In this document: piece by piece, positions 1 to 11,684 of the stretch | Position numbering within the stretch: the first letter of the stretch is position 1 | Layout of the letters: every line of letters starts with the position of its first letter | Assembly: GCA_028386065.3 (NCBI GenBank) | Contig: JAKUCV010007371.1 | Coordinates: forward strand, 47,675 to 111,674 | Source of the DNA: Turnera subulata | Taxonomy: Eukaryota; Streptophyta; Magnoliopsida; Malpighiales; Passifloraceae | Direction: 5' to 3' | Length of the DNA stretch: 64,000 nt | Made by a program: the position numbers and the translations under genes | Notes under the pieces: generated by a model | What the model was told of the DNA's origin: nothing | Seen by the model: the letters and a program-made list of their open reading frames with translations, nothing else | Database searches by the model: none

Positions 1-81
1 TTCACTTCAAGGAATGGAGCAGAATCAATTTAATGAGATCCAAAACAATTTGTTTAATTGCTATAAACAAAAAAATTTTAT

Positions 82-811
82 ACTCTTCAGGAGTTTATGC
101 TCTTCCAGAGCGTAAGTATATGATCTTCTAGATCATAGTTACACTTGTGTTCTTCACAGTATAGGTATGCAACAGTATTCACATACAGTTTTCCTCTCCC
201 CCTTGAATGCTGTTGCATTTTTGGGTAGGTAAAATATTGCTCTTCAGGAGCACGTTAAAAACCTATGCTCTTCTGGAGCGGATTAGTTTACTTTTATATG
301 GATAATTTCCGTTTATTAATTTCAGAATATATCGTTGCATTGTCTTCAGGACAAATGCCCGGGTCATTATTCGAGAAACGACAAATCTATGTACATAAAA
401 GAATTAGGCAGCAATAAAGATAAACATAAGGTAATAAATATAACAAAAATAATAAAACTAAACATAAAAATTAAATTAATCAATATATGTCAAACTTGCA
501 CCTTCAGGATAAGCAAGAATAATATTTCAATATCGTGGTCGTTATCTTGACCAATTATGGTATCATCAACATTACATTTGTCCTTCAGGGACACACATTT
601 GCTTCAGGTGCGTACACTTGTATTTAAATTTCGTGAGAGTAACCATCTTCTGGTGGTTAGTCAGAGTCCAACTTTTGGTGGTCATATAAAGATTTGCAGG
701 ACCTTTTGGCAGTAAGACTTCTGGTCTTTGGTGCATTTTTGAGTCTTCTGGACTCTTTCATTTAGTGTTCCAAACTATTTAATGCCCATGATAAATTTCT
801 TCCGGAAATTT
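82..811. repeat. Array of mini-hairpins with near-constant TTCNG-type loop
   Basis: More than ten short perfect inverted repeats share the layout arm - TTC(A/T/C)(G/A) - complementary arm, while the arms differ each time. Examples: ACTC/GAGT at 82-94, TGATC/GATCA at 121-135, TGCTC/GAGCA at 238-252, GCTC/GAGC at 267-279, TTGTC/GACAA at 340-354, TGTCC/GGACA at 579-593, AGAC/GTCT at 715-727, GAGTC/GACTC at 741-755 and AAATTTC/GAAATTT at 793-811. Variants with other loops lie at 99-111, 146-158, 495-517, 641-658 and 668-678. The loop and its closing C-G pair are kept while the arms change together. That looks like selection for, or generation of, structure and not ordinary tandem repetition. Confidence 0.75.
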
Positions 812-1008
812 TGAGGGCCCAAAATCAAATAACATAATTAAAAGACTTAAAATAAATAAACAAGGGCCTTTTATTAATTACCCCAATATAAATGACAGTA
901 AATTAAAATTGATGGGCCTTGTATGAGCCCAAACAAAACATAAAGAAAATTAAAAACAAGAAATATAAATACAGTGGGCCTTTTATGAGCCCATTTGTAA
1001 TAAAAAGG

Positions 1009-1078
1009 CGGCTTAGCCGACCAACAAATGAAACAAGGCGGCTTAGCCGACCAACAAATAGATAAGGCGGCTTAGCCG
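1009..1078. repeat. Three tandem copies of a CGGCTTAGCCG hairpin unit
   Basis: The 11-base inverted repeat CGGCTTAGCCG occurs at 1009-1019, 1039-1049 and 1068-1078, with period about 30. The spacers are similar (CCAACAAAT followed by an A-rich stretch). Two further GGGCC...GAGCCC pairs lie just upstream, near 912-930 and 975-992. These continue the hairpin-rich character of the preceding 800 bases. Confidence 0.7.
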
Positions 1079-2059
1079 GCCAATATTGAATATTATAACA
1101 GAGGGTATGCTTACTCGATAAATCTTTCAACAATTTAAATTCTACCCTTTTTTTATCTCTTTTCCACCCTTTTTTTTTTCTCTATTTCTTTTTCCTTTTT
1201 ATTTTTTTATTTTCTCTCTCTTCCTCTCCTCTTTTTTTTTCCGGTTTTTTTTTTCTTTTTTTTTTACGGGCTGGGCCGTGAACAGTACCAGCTCATTTTT
1301 TTTTTGGATTGGGCCGAAATAGTACCGGCCCAGGTTTGTGCACTGTGCAAGCCCAGGACGAAAATTCAGGCCCAGGCGAATCCAGGCCCGCGACCCGTCG
1401 GGTCGGCCCGACCCATCCGGGTCAGACTCGTCAACTGATGGGTCATCTTCAACTCAGGTCGTGACCCGTCTGCTAAAACGGGTCTGCAACCCGGGTCAAG
1501 CTCAACCCGCAAGTTTCCATGGTGATGGCGGCGAGACAGGTGGAAGGACGGTCGTGGGAGGAGGTCGCGAGCACTGTAGCGGCGCGACGACACGGGATGG
1601 CGGCGGGAAAAAGCGAGAGCTCGTCGGCTGGTTTGCAACACCCGTCGGGTTGGTCGTCGGCGCGGGAAAGATCGGCAAGACAGGCGACGGGGGCGACTGG
1701 GCGAGGCCGACGGGAGGCGTGGGCGACGTCTGGGCGTCGCTGGAGGCGGAGGAAAGCTAGGCAGAAAGGAAGACCCGGGGGGAGGTGGTAGACCCGTTTG
1801 GGTCTTTTGGGTTGCCGGGCGTCGTCGCCGGGTTTTCGTCTCTTGGCGGCGCGTCCGGGGGCGGATGGGAGCGGGGAAGACGGCACGGGGAAGCCATTGG
1901 TGGTGGTGGTGAGGCGAGATGTGGCCGGAAACTCATTGTGATGAATAGTATAAGGTTGGCCATGTTCATCTCTTCTTCGTTTTTCTTCCCATTTTTTCAG
2001 TTTTTTTTTCATTTCTTCACTGCTCTGTGTGATGGAACTCTGGTAAGCTCGGGTAGAGA

Positions 2060-2080
2060 ACGTTATCGTGCTGATAACGT
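2060..2080. other. 8-bp stem, 5-base loop hairpin beside an LTR end
   Basis: ACGTTATC and GATAACGT pair perfectly around the loop GTGCT. It abuts the TG end of the LTR at 2082, so on the minus strand it falls where a primer-binding site would be expected. The minus-strand text TTATCAGCACG is only loosely similar to the tRNA-Met-type site TGGTATCAGAGC. Confidence 0.5.
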
Positions 2081-2081
2081 G

Positions 2082-2725
2082 TTGTAAATAATAATATGAT
2101 AATGAGGTAAAGAAGAAGAAGTGGAAGGCAAAAGAACTGATAAATTTGATCAGTTTCGTTCTATCTCATCACACAGTCTTGTGTTATAATACATATATAT
2201 AGAAGATAAACAAAATGAGGGAGATGGGTAAAAATCTGGTAGGTAGACATCCACAGGAAAAACCACATTTTTTATAACAACAATAACATTGATTTCATTT
2301 AAGTAGGAGGACAACCTATGCCTTTTAACCGTGTCTTTTGGTAGGTCCTTATAGGTCCTTGTTGTTTGTTGGACCTGCAAAACTAACAGATATTGGACCT
2401 GTAAAACTAACAGAGAGTAGGATCCGGAAAGGTTCAGGGTATGTGATCTCGAAGGACCCTCCGATGCCTAAGTCAGAGGGAGAACTTTTTGTAGAGTAAG
2501 AGGACAAGAGAGAGTAAGAATATTGAGAGAGAATGAGCAGCGTACATCTCAACTTTGCACAAGGGGGCTATTTATAGAGGGATTCAGTCTCTTGGTCTTC
2601 TAATCTAGACTTGGACCTAGGATTTTACCTTGGACCAGAAACTTCTCCTTGGACCCGGGCCTGATGTTGTTGTTGGACTGAAGGTGAAACTCTTGTATGT
2701 CATCAGGTGATATTTGTGTTCAACA
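2082..2725 (-). mobile_element. LTR of a minus-strand retrotransposon
   Basis: The segment begins TGTTG and ends CAACA, a 5-base inverted terminus typical of LTRs. Read on the minus strand it has a TATA-like CTATAAATAG near 2567-2576, followed by a CT-rich leader and text related to CTGACTTAGGCATCGGAGGG, a pattern familiar from plant LTR R-U5 regions. A directly repeated unit of about 33 bases (TGGACCTG.AAAACTAACAG) lies at about 2370-2415. No matching TSD was found, consistent with it being the 5' LTR of an element whose body lies to the left. Confidence 0.5.
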
Positions 2726-3400
2726 GATTCATTCAAGTGACAACCTCGTAGATTTTCACGAAATCAATTACTACTTCAACTTTTGAAAAGTTGATAAAGA
2801 AGATTGGTTTACGGCGGCTTCGAGATATCAGGGGGTGCCAAATTCAGGGAGAGTAGAATACGCACTGTACTCTTTTTTCCGTCACCAAATTTTTATTCCA
2901 CTAGGTTTTTCTTGGTAAGGTTTTTTAACGAGTCAGTTCTTCCTAAGCGTATTCTATCCAATATACAATGACATTTATGAGGGAGTGTTATAAATAAATT
3001 ATGTGAATGTCATTGTTACTGTTTAGTAAAATTTATTTTTACCATACTCGAATTTATCAATAGTAAATTTTACCCCTACACGTAACATCCACTTGGATTC
3101 ATCTCTTTAGCCAATTACCTTCCATTTGTCTTAATCTTAATATCTTCTTCTTTTTATCTAACATCTTTATTCTTTTAAATTAATCAAACCCACTTGTTTT
3201 TATCCTCCTATTTTAAACTATATATATCCCTGAATTCTTTTACATTTTTATACTTACATCCCACCATAAACTTTACCTCTTTTCCCATCCTATACACAAC
3301 TTTTCAACCCCTTTCTATCTTAGTTTAATTACCATTATTTATCCATCTTATCCGCCAATATTTATATTTATCAATATCAATGTTGTAATACTATCATCAC
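2726..3400 (+). mobile_element. Ty1/copia-like 3' remnant: 3' internal region, polypurine tract and start of 3' LTR
   Basis: The stretch 2800-2985 has the look of the non-coding tail before the 3' LTR in plant copia elements. It includes ATATCAGGGGGTGCC, AGGTTTTTTAACGAG and CCTAAGCGTATTCT, then a purine tract GAGGGAG ending at 2985. A TG at 2986 (TGTTATAAATAAATTATG) would begin the LTR; its right end is not clear and lies somewhere near 3400. No polyprotein is present upstream because the minus-strand LTR at 2082-2725 replaces it. Recognition is by remembered pattern, not by a search. Confidence 0.5.
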
Positions 3401-4299
3401 GATCAGGAGTGTATGTTTCCGTCAATTTTGAAACAATGAAAGAGCTTTTATGTTGGGTGATTTTTTATTTCCTACATTTTTTTTTATGATGGCATGGTAC
3501 ATTATCCCTTGACCAAAAGTAGGGTTTTTGGTACAGTTGGTACCCGAATTTTGCATTTTGCGTTAATCGTGTACCTAAAATTTTTTCCGAGTCAATCATA
3601 TACCCCCATTTTTCTCGGTCAGGTCAATCATGAGTCTCGGGCTGGGTATGTACTGACGTGGATGCTGCCCGAAATTGGGCAACTGCCTATTATTCAAAAC
3701 GACGTCATTTCACCACGATACGACGTCGTTTGACGTCGACGTGTCAAACGTGGGTCCCACCTATTTTCTTATTTCGGTTCCCTCCCGGTTCTATCCTGGT
3801 TTAGTAGGTTCAACCTTACCCAAACCAACCCACTACCAGAATTAAATTAAAAAAACCAATTTGATAGACTGTATGCTTTTTTTACACAAAATCCAATCCT
3901 CCTTCATTACAAAAAAAATTCCTCATGGCCTCAACCACCACCTTCACCAACCTCTCCAACCCCCTCCTCTTTCTGCCACCACGATTTGAGACGACTGCGG
4001 CGGACCCTCACACTCTCACGCCATCGCCGATTCGGATGTCGATTGTTGTAGTTGTGGTGGTGTTGTCGGGTTTGGGTTGTGGGGTTCGACCCTCACACTC
4101 TTTCTTTTTTGGTTTAGGTTTTCCAGTGTTTGAAAGGAGAAGAGTTTAGATAAGATGAATGTCTCACAAAATAGATTATTTGTCCAACTAAACAATACAA
4201 TTAATAAGGATATATTTGTCATACTGCAAAATTATGCTTTTCTTCCTATGGGTACAGTTCCAACATTATTATACTATTCTCAAAAAAACATTATTATGC
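3401..4299. other. Gene-free spacer with a possible MITE-like relic
   Basis: No gene is supported. The part at about 3500-3770 carries several AACGACGTC/GACGTCGTT-type inverted motifs (3698-3735) and CCCGAAATTGGGC. These suggest an old miniature inverted-repeat element, but I could not define its ends. The short open frame at 3925-4149 is low-complexity proline/serine text with no recognisable domain. Confidence 0.3.
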
Positions 4300-4305
4300 C
4301 AACTA

Positions 4306-4440
4306 GGGTTGGCTTCGTCGGTTGAGGTTCAGTAAACACTCCTATTAGGTTGAGAGTTCGAACCCCACCAACCGTCCTTCTTGGTGAGTAATCTGTAAAT
4401 ACCACTGTAAACGCCCGTTTTTACTTCAAGGTATTAATGG
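4306..4440 (+). mobile_element. tRNA-derived SINE-like sequence
   Basis: TTGGCTTCGTCGGTTGAGG resembles a degenerate pol III A box. GAGTTCGAACCCC, about 50 bases downstream, is a near-perfect B box and T-loop. The spacing fits a tRNA-related SINE head, and the text after it is not tRNA-like. No acceptor stem pairs properly and no anticodon arm folds, so it is not a working tRNA gene. The tail end and TSD were not identified. Confidence 0.5.
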
Positions 4441-4819
4441 CAGTTTAATTGATTCCTTATCATTCGTTTATCATTATTGTTGTTCTTCTTTAGAATAAAA
4501 TAAAATAACAACAAGCGTCCTGTAATTGCAACTAATTGATGTACATTTAAGGGATCATGGGTTCAGTTCCACTTTGTTTCTAGGAATCTTATTACAAAAA
4601 AATAATTGATGAACCTCCAGAAAGAGTTAATAGAAAAGGCTTGATTTCTAAACAAAATCAAACCCAAAATATATTGTCACATTGGACTCTGCAATCATCC
4701 AGCAACTCAGAGCGGGAAAAGAATGTTTTGATTTTTTTTTTAGCTTTTAAATCATCATAAATTATCAAGCAGTTCCATGTGATTATATGACAAAAATATA
4801 AGGTTTCTATACAGACAAT
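4401..4819. other. 3' flank of the receptor kinase gene, nothing recognised
   Basis: AT-rich sequence between the SINE-like head and the kinase stop codon. It should contain the 3' UTR and polyadenylation region of the minus-strand gene. No further feature was identified. Confidence 0.5.
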
Positions 4820-7337
4820 CTAGTTCATAGATGAAGTACTATTAAAAAATGATCCACTTGAAGAGAAGGTAGAATCCCAGGGCCCTGTTAAGTCACCTGT
4901 GCCATAATCAACCTCTTCATGATCTTCTTGAATAGGGGAAAATGCTCCCTGTGAGCCTCTAATTGTTTCAAGCTCTACTGCAACTGTTTTCATGGTAGGT
5001 CTCATTTTTCCATTCAAGTTCAAGCATCTTTTAGCCAGCCTAGCAACTGCCAGGATCTCTTCTTTTCCCCCTTCTTTGAGAACTCTAGCATCCAGGATGT
5101 CAAACAAGCGATTCTCCTGCATCCTCAGTAGAAAATAGGTGGCCAAGCCCCTTCCTCCTCCTTCTGGTTGAGTGTCAAGTATTGGTTTCTGTCCTGTTAA
5201 GAGCTCCACAAGGACTACTCCAAAGCTATACACATCACTCTTCTCTGTATATTGACTTGACTGGAAGTACTCCGGATCCAAGTAACCGAATGTTCCTAAT
5301 ACCCGAGTGGTCAAGTGGGTTTGATCAACACCAACTGATCTTGAGGTTCCAAAGTCTGAAACTTTTGCTCTATATTTCTCATCCAAAAGTATGTTTGTGG
5401 ACTTGATGTCTCTGTGGTAAATGGATATGGATGCTGCTGAATGCAAGTAGGACACTGCAGCTGCAACTTCTGTGGCAATCCTTAATCGCATTTCCCAAGT
5501 TAGAGGGAACTCTTGGGTAGGATCATGCAAATGCATGAACAGGGTTCCATTTGGAATGAACTCATATACCAGAAGAGGAACTTCTGTTTCTAAACAACAT
5601 CCGCGTAGTTTAACCACATTCCTATGGTTTATTTGTGACAGGATCACTACCTCATTAATAAATTCCTCGATTCTGCCTTCATCCGCTAATTTTGATCTCT
5701 TGATTGCCACAATTGTTGCATCCGTTAGCATTCCTTTGTAAACAGTTCCTTGGCCTCCTTGGCCGAGAAACCGATTAGCATTATAGTTGTCAGTGGCCTT
5801 CTCTAGCTCCTTGGAAGAAAATATTTGTGTTTGTTCAACATTGTTTTCCTTGGCAGACAATTGTTGTTCCAATAACAGCCCACCGTTCCTTTTGAAGAAT
5901 TTTTGCTTGAGCTTAATGGCCTTTCGCCTTTTTAGTATCTTGAACAACCACAAGATACAAAGTAAGGATATCAGCAATCCGATTCCTGATCCACAACCTG
6001 CACAAGATGAAACAAAAGTTTCCATGCTATCCTGTAAGATCTGAATTAAACTGACAGTATAATACATGAACATATAAATATAATTGACATATGAAAATCA
6101 AGAAAATACATACCTATGATTATAGCAGTAGCCCGAGATTTTTTGCTTTTGATTGGTATGGGAGAGCATAGGTTATCTACCATCTTGGTGTATCCAGCAG
6201 GACATGAGCAATTATTTCCATTTTTGTTCACACAGACCAAAAGGCAGCTGTAGCTCTCTGGATCCAAGCATTTGGTTCCATCTACATTTGACAAGGAAAA
6301 TGTGTGGAGCTCAAGTTTAAGTGGTCTCATATCAAGAAAAAGGGCAGGAAGCTAAATTAAATTTCACGGAACATGTGTGTCGTATACATGTTCTAAGCAA
6401 CAAACTAAATCAAATGAAGACAACAATCAGTCCGAGCAAGTTTCCTGCGTTTGAAGTCTGAATAATTTATCAGAACCTCTTGTTAGTAGCGGAGAGTTTC
6501 ATGAATCCATAAAGTACATGCAAGAGTTATTAGGAGAGAAATTGTACCTTGAGGATTGCATCCCGTGCAAATACAATGATGACTTGGGCTTAACTGATGC
6601 CAGCAGTAACCTCCATAGCTACACTTGACAAAATCCGAAACTTTACTTATGTCACACCTCCCCTGACAGGTCCCCCACTGGAGCACTGCAGGAACATATT
6701 CCATTCGGAGCATATCATCCCGGCTCTTTGTTCCGGAATAAAACCAATCTTGCTCAACCATGAAGGCGGCCTTGCATCTATTGCCATCATTTCTGTCGAA
6801 GATGGTACTAACATTAGCTTCAAAAGACCTGATTCCCGGAGGGATAGTGGTCTGGCAGCAGTTGATTCCGAAACAGTCACTCACGTTGCTAGCACCACAC
6901 ATGGATAGGCACCCAGTAAGGACAGAGCCAGCCATATCAAGAAGGTTAGCATAAGTGTCGCAGCCCAAGGCAATGAATCTATTAGAATTATTGGACAGTA
7001 CAAAAGGATTGGTGGACGACAGAGTAACCGCAGCAGCCCGGGTCATGTTGCTGCAGTTGGAAGAAAATACAGGATTGTTGACTCGGATGCTGCCGGATGT
7101 CAGCGAAACTTGCAGCAGCTCCATTCCTGAGCTATTTAAGAATGGCCTTGGAGGGTTTGTAGTGTCATTGCAAGTTACTCCAAAAGTATCATCCATAACA
7201 CACTGGGGCTCAATTCCAAAAGGGTAAGGGATATCAACATTTCCACACTTGTTTTTACAGTAAGTCCATTCATGAGGCACTACTGCTGCAGTTAACCATG
7301 GAATGGAAAGGAAGAAAAGGACTGATATAGCTCCCAT
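4820..7337 (-). CDS. Wall-associated receptor kinase-like protein, three exons (711 aa)
   Basis: Exons read on the minus strand are 7337-6548, 6281-6114 and 5997-4820. They have GT-AG borders and total 2136 nt (711 codons plus stop) with no internal stop. Residues 1-18 form a signal peptide. A galacturonan-binding GUB_WAK-type domain follows ([11 protein letters not shown]), then cysteine-rich EGF-like text spanning exons 1-2 (NNCSCPAGY). A transmembrane helix lies at about 320-340, followed by KRRK. The kinase domain has glycine loop GQGGQG (398-403), Lys419, Glu435, HRD with catalytic Asp516, and DFG at 534-536, so it looks active and of RD type. By family it would sit in the plasma membrane and link cell-wall pectin to cytoplasmic signalling. 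Length is normal for WAK-like proteins. It could equally be called WAKL; the exact orthologue cannot be told. Confidence 0.9.
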
Positions 7338-9090
7338 TCTTGCTATGGCTTTTGAAATTAGACTTTCCCCTATGGTTACCAGTATTAAGGACCATTAATT
7401 TGTATGATTCTTCTTCAGGCAAATGCGTGGAACGGACAATTACTTGGACAAATTGAAGACTTCCTGCCTGCCAAGGTTGAAAACCCAGGCGGTCTTGTTA
7501 CTGATTTTTCAAAGTCCTGTCAATGTTGGTAGCAGGGAGGGGGCATCAACTATGATGTTTCCGATGAAATAAGCTTTTCGTGATAAAAAGAAAAACTGAA
7601 GGAAAATGACTTGGTGGTGGAGCATTTACCACACCTAGTATAGTCTTTACCTTACCTTGTCGCATTCAATCTGTCATTCTAGATTTAGATATGATGAATT
7701 AAGAATATAATTAAATTATATTAATTCTATAAGAAAAAAAAAACATTTGAGCTGTCTAATATTTCTTTTTTTTTTTCCCAAATACAATATATCATTGGCA
7801 AGGATGAAGATAAATTAAAAATAATTTCACATATCTAAAGCGGACTGGGAGAGAAACTACAAGTGGCTTTCTAAAAATTGACATGGGACAACTAATTTTG
7901 TCTGAAAAATAATTAGTATATTATTTAGTGACTTTAATAAAAAAATTAATATTCTATGTTTAATTCTAAATCAATTGTTTGTGTGTAAATTGCAGGAGAA
8001 TGAGAAGACATAATTGAGCTTAAAAATATTAAATGTAAAAAATTAAGAGTCACATGTATCTATACATCAAATTATGAAATGTTTCTTGAAACCCAAAGGT
8101 CACATGTATTTAATGTTACAATTTAATGTTACAATCAATTTTTGTGCTATAAAATGAGGAAAACCACACACTATGGCGATCGTATTACTAGCTAGTCTCT
8201 TTTTTTTTCACAGCTAAACAAAACCATGCTTCATGTTTTAGAGAATTGGTTACTTATGCATAGTTAAACTTCAGAATTTTCAACGCAAAATTAAAAATTT
8301 GTGCTTCATTCACAATCAAGAAATAAAACCCAAGGCAAACAACATAACCTTCAAGGGGATTCAAGGTAAGCTTTCAAATCCTCTCAATATAGTTATTCTG
8401 TTCTTATTTTAATATTCGTATTTTAGAACAGGAAATAACTTTTTAATTACTTTTGTTTCATTCGATAAGATTAACTAAATATCTATGTACAATACAGTAT
8501 AAATAAATCAGCACACAAACACATAAATCAGCACACAAACACGTGTGTAACACATGTAGTTGCCTAGTGGAGTCATAATATTCTACGACTTTGCCAGCAA
8601 TTTACAAAATGCAGGATACGGGAAGTCATAATGATGCGAGGCCTGGTCAAATTTGTTGTTCTAAAGAACAACGTAGGATCCACTTGTCAAATAGCCATAG
8701 GCCATAGCATCTCGGAAGATGCTTCGTTTTTGTCAGGTATGCAACGATATTGCCAATCTCAAAATGAATCAAAGCACCTCTCTACCACAAACGCACAACC
8801 CCCATTAGATTGACTTCCTAGTAACAAGTGGTAGTAGAGTAGAGCCGACCTTATTGATGGGTATAGGAAGGATGTTCGATCTGTGACCAAAAAAAAAAGG
8901 AAGGATGTCCGATGGAGGGCGAGGAAGTTGTCGGATACACTATGGGAGAATATTACGAATCCCATATAAGAAAAGGATAGAATTAGTGTCCCCATTTATG
9001 GTAACAAATGCAAAACAGAACGGATAGCATTAAATAATGACCATTTTCTAATCTAATATCTTGCAGGTTGTTATATCCACGTGGCCCATA
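7338..9090. other. AT-rich intergenic region upstream of the receptor kinase
   Basis: This should contain the promoter of the minus-strand kinase gene at its left end; no unambiguous TATA box stood out. A 20-base direct repeat (ATAAATCAGCACACAAACAC) lies at about 8503-8542. The 60-codon open frame at 8631-8813 has no recognised domain and I do not support it. Confidence 0.4.
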
Positions 9091-9174
9091 ATAATCATGG
9101 CATGTGTGTTGCCTATTATTTTCCACAATGAGATTTCTTATACAAGTAGTTTGTCAAGTAACCTACTTCTCAAT

Positions 9175-9182
9175 TATAAATA
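9175..9182 (+). promoter_or_regulatory. TATA box of copy A transcription unit
   Basis: TATAAATA sits about 50 bases upstream of the Tekay insertion point. It matches TATAAATA at 57403-57410 in copy B with similar flanking sequence. The 5' exon implied by the donor AG|GT at 20868/20869 (AG|GT at 57503/57504 in copy B) is cut by the 11.6-kb Tekay composite. Confidence 0.5.
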
Positions 9183-9232
9183 AGTGATCCTTAAATCTTC
9201 TCTAATTCACATTTAGACTAAGGGTTTCAGTA

Positions 9233-11648
9233 TGAAACGCCCCGATCCGTATTTAACAGTCACAGTAAACACGTATCGAAACTATTCTTATTGATAAGCA
9301 AACAGTACATCTCACAAACTACAACACAGCATCAATCCAAATATTACAACTGTCACCCATATTCGGGGACCATTATTCAAGCCACATACTCCAAGGCTCA
9401 ACACCAGCAACAGAATATAGTATAAACAACAATAGAGACAAAGTGGCAGACAGCCTCAATAACATACGGCAAATGCAACAGCGGAAGACTTATGCACATA
9501 TGCAGCGAGGGATGGATCCGGGGTCAGGCGGAGAAGAAAACAGCAGCGATCAAACATCGTACCTGAACTACGAACAACTCAACCTACGTGATGAAACCAC
9601 GCAGGCGAGGGGTGAGTCCGAAACGCTCACCGGTGCATTTAAGCACAATCATGGATAAACAATAATATGCAGGTAGCCATAATACTTCAGGAAATAAAAA
9701 TAAGCAACAGTCACAACTAAACCAAACACATCACTAATCAAGTCTGCACCAAAGCTAAAAGACAATTTACTTTTCCAATTTTAATATCCGGGCCCCGTCA
9801 CTAGACAAGCTAGGGTCGTACTAGGTTATTAACTATTCTCAAAACAAAACCCGGGATCAACATCCCATAACCAAACCAAACCGGGATCAATATCCCAACT
9901 AAGAAACCGACCATGGCCACCACAGAACTAGCTTCTAACCATCTAGTCGTACCACTACTTTCCACGTGACAATTAAATCATCATCATTTCCAAATACTTT
10001 CTCAATTCCCAGTTTTCCAATATCTCAAGTTATTCAATAGACCAATCCTTCAACAATTCCATATCATCAAATATTCACAGGAAATTTAATCAACAGTATA
10101 TCAGCACACAACAGTTCAATCGAACAACAAAAACACACCAAGTATTACAGGCAACATATCATGGGTTATCCATCCTCACCTTAGCACGGTAACTTAACCC
10201 CGAAACTCCTCAAGAGGTTCAAGGTCCGGTTCCTCGGAGAACTGGTCGTTATCAACACCTATATTAAACAAGTAATATGCACACATAAGATGGTATGCAA
10301 ATGACAGACTAATACTGTATGCCATAAAATAAATACTGATCCGACTCGGTTACCGCCTCGGGTTAATTTTCTGTTATCATCATCATTCACTATTTTATTT
10401 TCAAGTGTCAAAAATATACTATACTTATACCCGGTTATTATTCCGGTACCTTACTTTCATAATACTCTTTCCAAAAATATTTCATGTCATTATTTTTTTT
10501 CCGTAATATTATTTCCATAATATATAAATTATTTCCTAGAATTATTATTTTTTTTCCAGGATTTCTCTCTTTTTTTTAATTAATACCGGACTGGGCCAAA
10601 CAGTACCAGCCCAGACCCACCACTCAGTCCCAACTTAGGCCCCAAACAGGAACCCAGGTGCAGGCCCATGCAGGAGGCCCAGCTGGACAGCCCACCAGTC
10701 CCAACCCAGACGAGCCGGGTCAAACCACTACAGCTAGGTCGACCCGCCCGTGACCACTTCAACCCGCAGCTCACCTGCAGTGGCGGGGACGCGGCACGGC
10801 AAGACCAAGCGAGCGAGGCGATGACGGAGAGGAGGCGAGGCGACTGCAGCTGCAGCGGTGCGAGAAGGCGAGACAGTGGCTGTTCGCGCTTGGAGGCAGT
10901 GGTTCGCGGCTTCGCTGACGCGCGTGGGGAAGAAGGCGACGACAGCTCCTCGTCCTGCAACGTCGGCGACAAGAGGAAGAAGAGGATGGTGGCGACTGTT
11001 GGTGTTGGCGGCTCGGGTGATGGTTCACGGTGGTGGCAATGCGTGTGAAGAGAGGAAGAAGAAAGAAAGGAAGGAGATGGTGTGTTGGGGGTTGTTGCAA
11101 AACGACGTGGTTTTTCTTGGTGTGGGTGTGTGTGTGTGCTTTTTTTCATTTTTTTTTTTCTTTTCTAGTTTGGTTTTCTGGACAGAAGATGGTTACTGGA
11201 TATAGTTTTGCAGGCAAGAAGAAGATGAAGAGATGGTGTGCATGGCATGTAGAACGAAATGGGTTTATATAGGCGTGCAAAACACTAGTAAGGCACGGGT
11301 ATCACAGGAAAAAGGCAAGGCACATGTGACACAGGAGAAGGCGGCTCACAGTCTGCATAATTGAGCTGCTCAATTATGTAGTACTATGCTGTATGTTAAG
11401 CTTATTCTGTCCGGACCAGAAAATAACTAATATACCCTCTTACCTTTATTTCTGCTCCGTTCTCTCGAGGATAAACCTGACTTTTCTGAAGATTCCTGGA
11501 CCCGAAAAATTCCAACTTTGGCTCTGTTTCGGAATCCGATGCTCGATTTACCATAAATTAATTACCCAAGATTAATTTCAGTGGTAAATTACTGTATAAA
11601 AACTTAAACAGTCCCAGTAAAAACACGAATTTTACCTGGGCTGTTACA
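9233..11648 (-). repeat. Tekay LTR (left; 3' LTR of the first element)
   Basis: It runs from TGAAACGCCCCG to GGGCTGTTACA on the plus strand, 2416 bp. Inside are two GGGAT-CAA(C/T)-ATCCC hairpins (9853-9896) and a GC-rich island (about 10590-11050). The purine tract AAAGGTGGGTAGG abuts its right edge on the minus strand, as expected for the polypurine tract before a 3' LTR. Confidence 0.85.
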
Positions 11649-11684
11649 GCCTACCCACCTTTAAATGAATTTCGTCCCCAAAAT

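Larger units (their letters stand above)
1..2081 (-). mobile_element. Retroelement-derived sequence, probably internal part of a minus-strand LTR element
   Basis: There is no convincing gene here. The segment lies directly next to the minus-strand LTR at 2082-2725, so it may be the 5' internal region of that element running left out of the window. It contains a hairpin array (82-811), a triple short repeat near 1009-1078, and homopolymer T tracts around 1140-1270. A strongly GC-rich island at about 1330-1920 is rich in ACCCG/CGGGT. Open frames in the GC-rich island exist on both strands and in several frames, which is what GC bias alone produces, so I do not call them genes. The assignment to one element is an inference from adjacency; no gag or pol motif was seen. 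Confidence 0.4.

Noticed and set aside
1338..2087. Several overlapping open frames on both strands in the GC-rich island
   Set aside because: High GC lengthens frames by chance; frames overlap on both strands, no domain or splice pattern is seen, and similar islands occur in the LTRs.
4310..4385. A tRNA gene
   Set aside because: A- and B-box-like text is present, but no acceptor or anticodon stem forms, so a SINE head is the better reading.
5182..6908. Plus-strand open frames opposite the receptor kinase
   Set aside because: They are antisense shadows of the conserved minus-strand exons.
10580..11272. Host genes in the Tekay LTR GC islands
   Set aside because: The same frames recur, shifted or broken, in the sister LTR at 17753-18453. 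They are part of the LTR.
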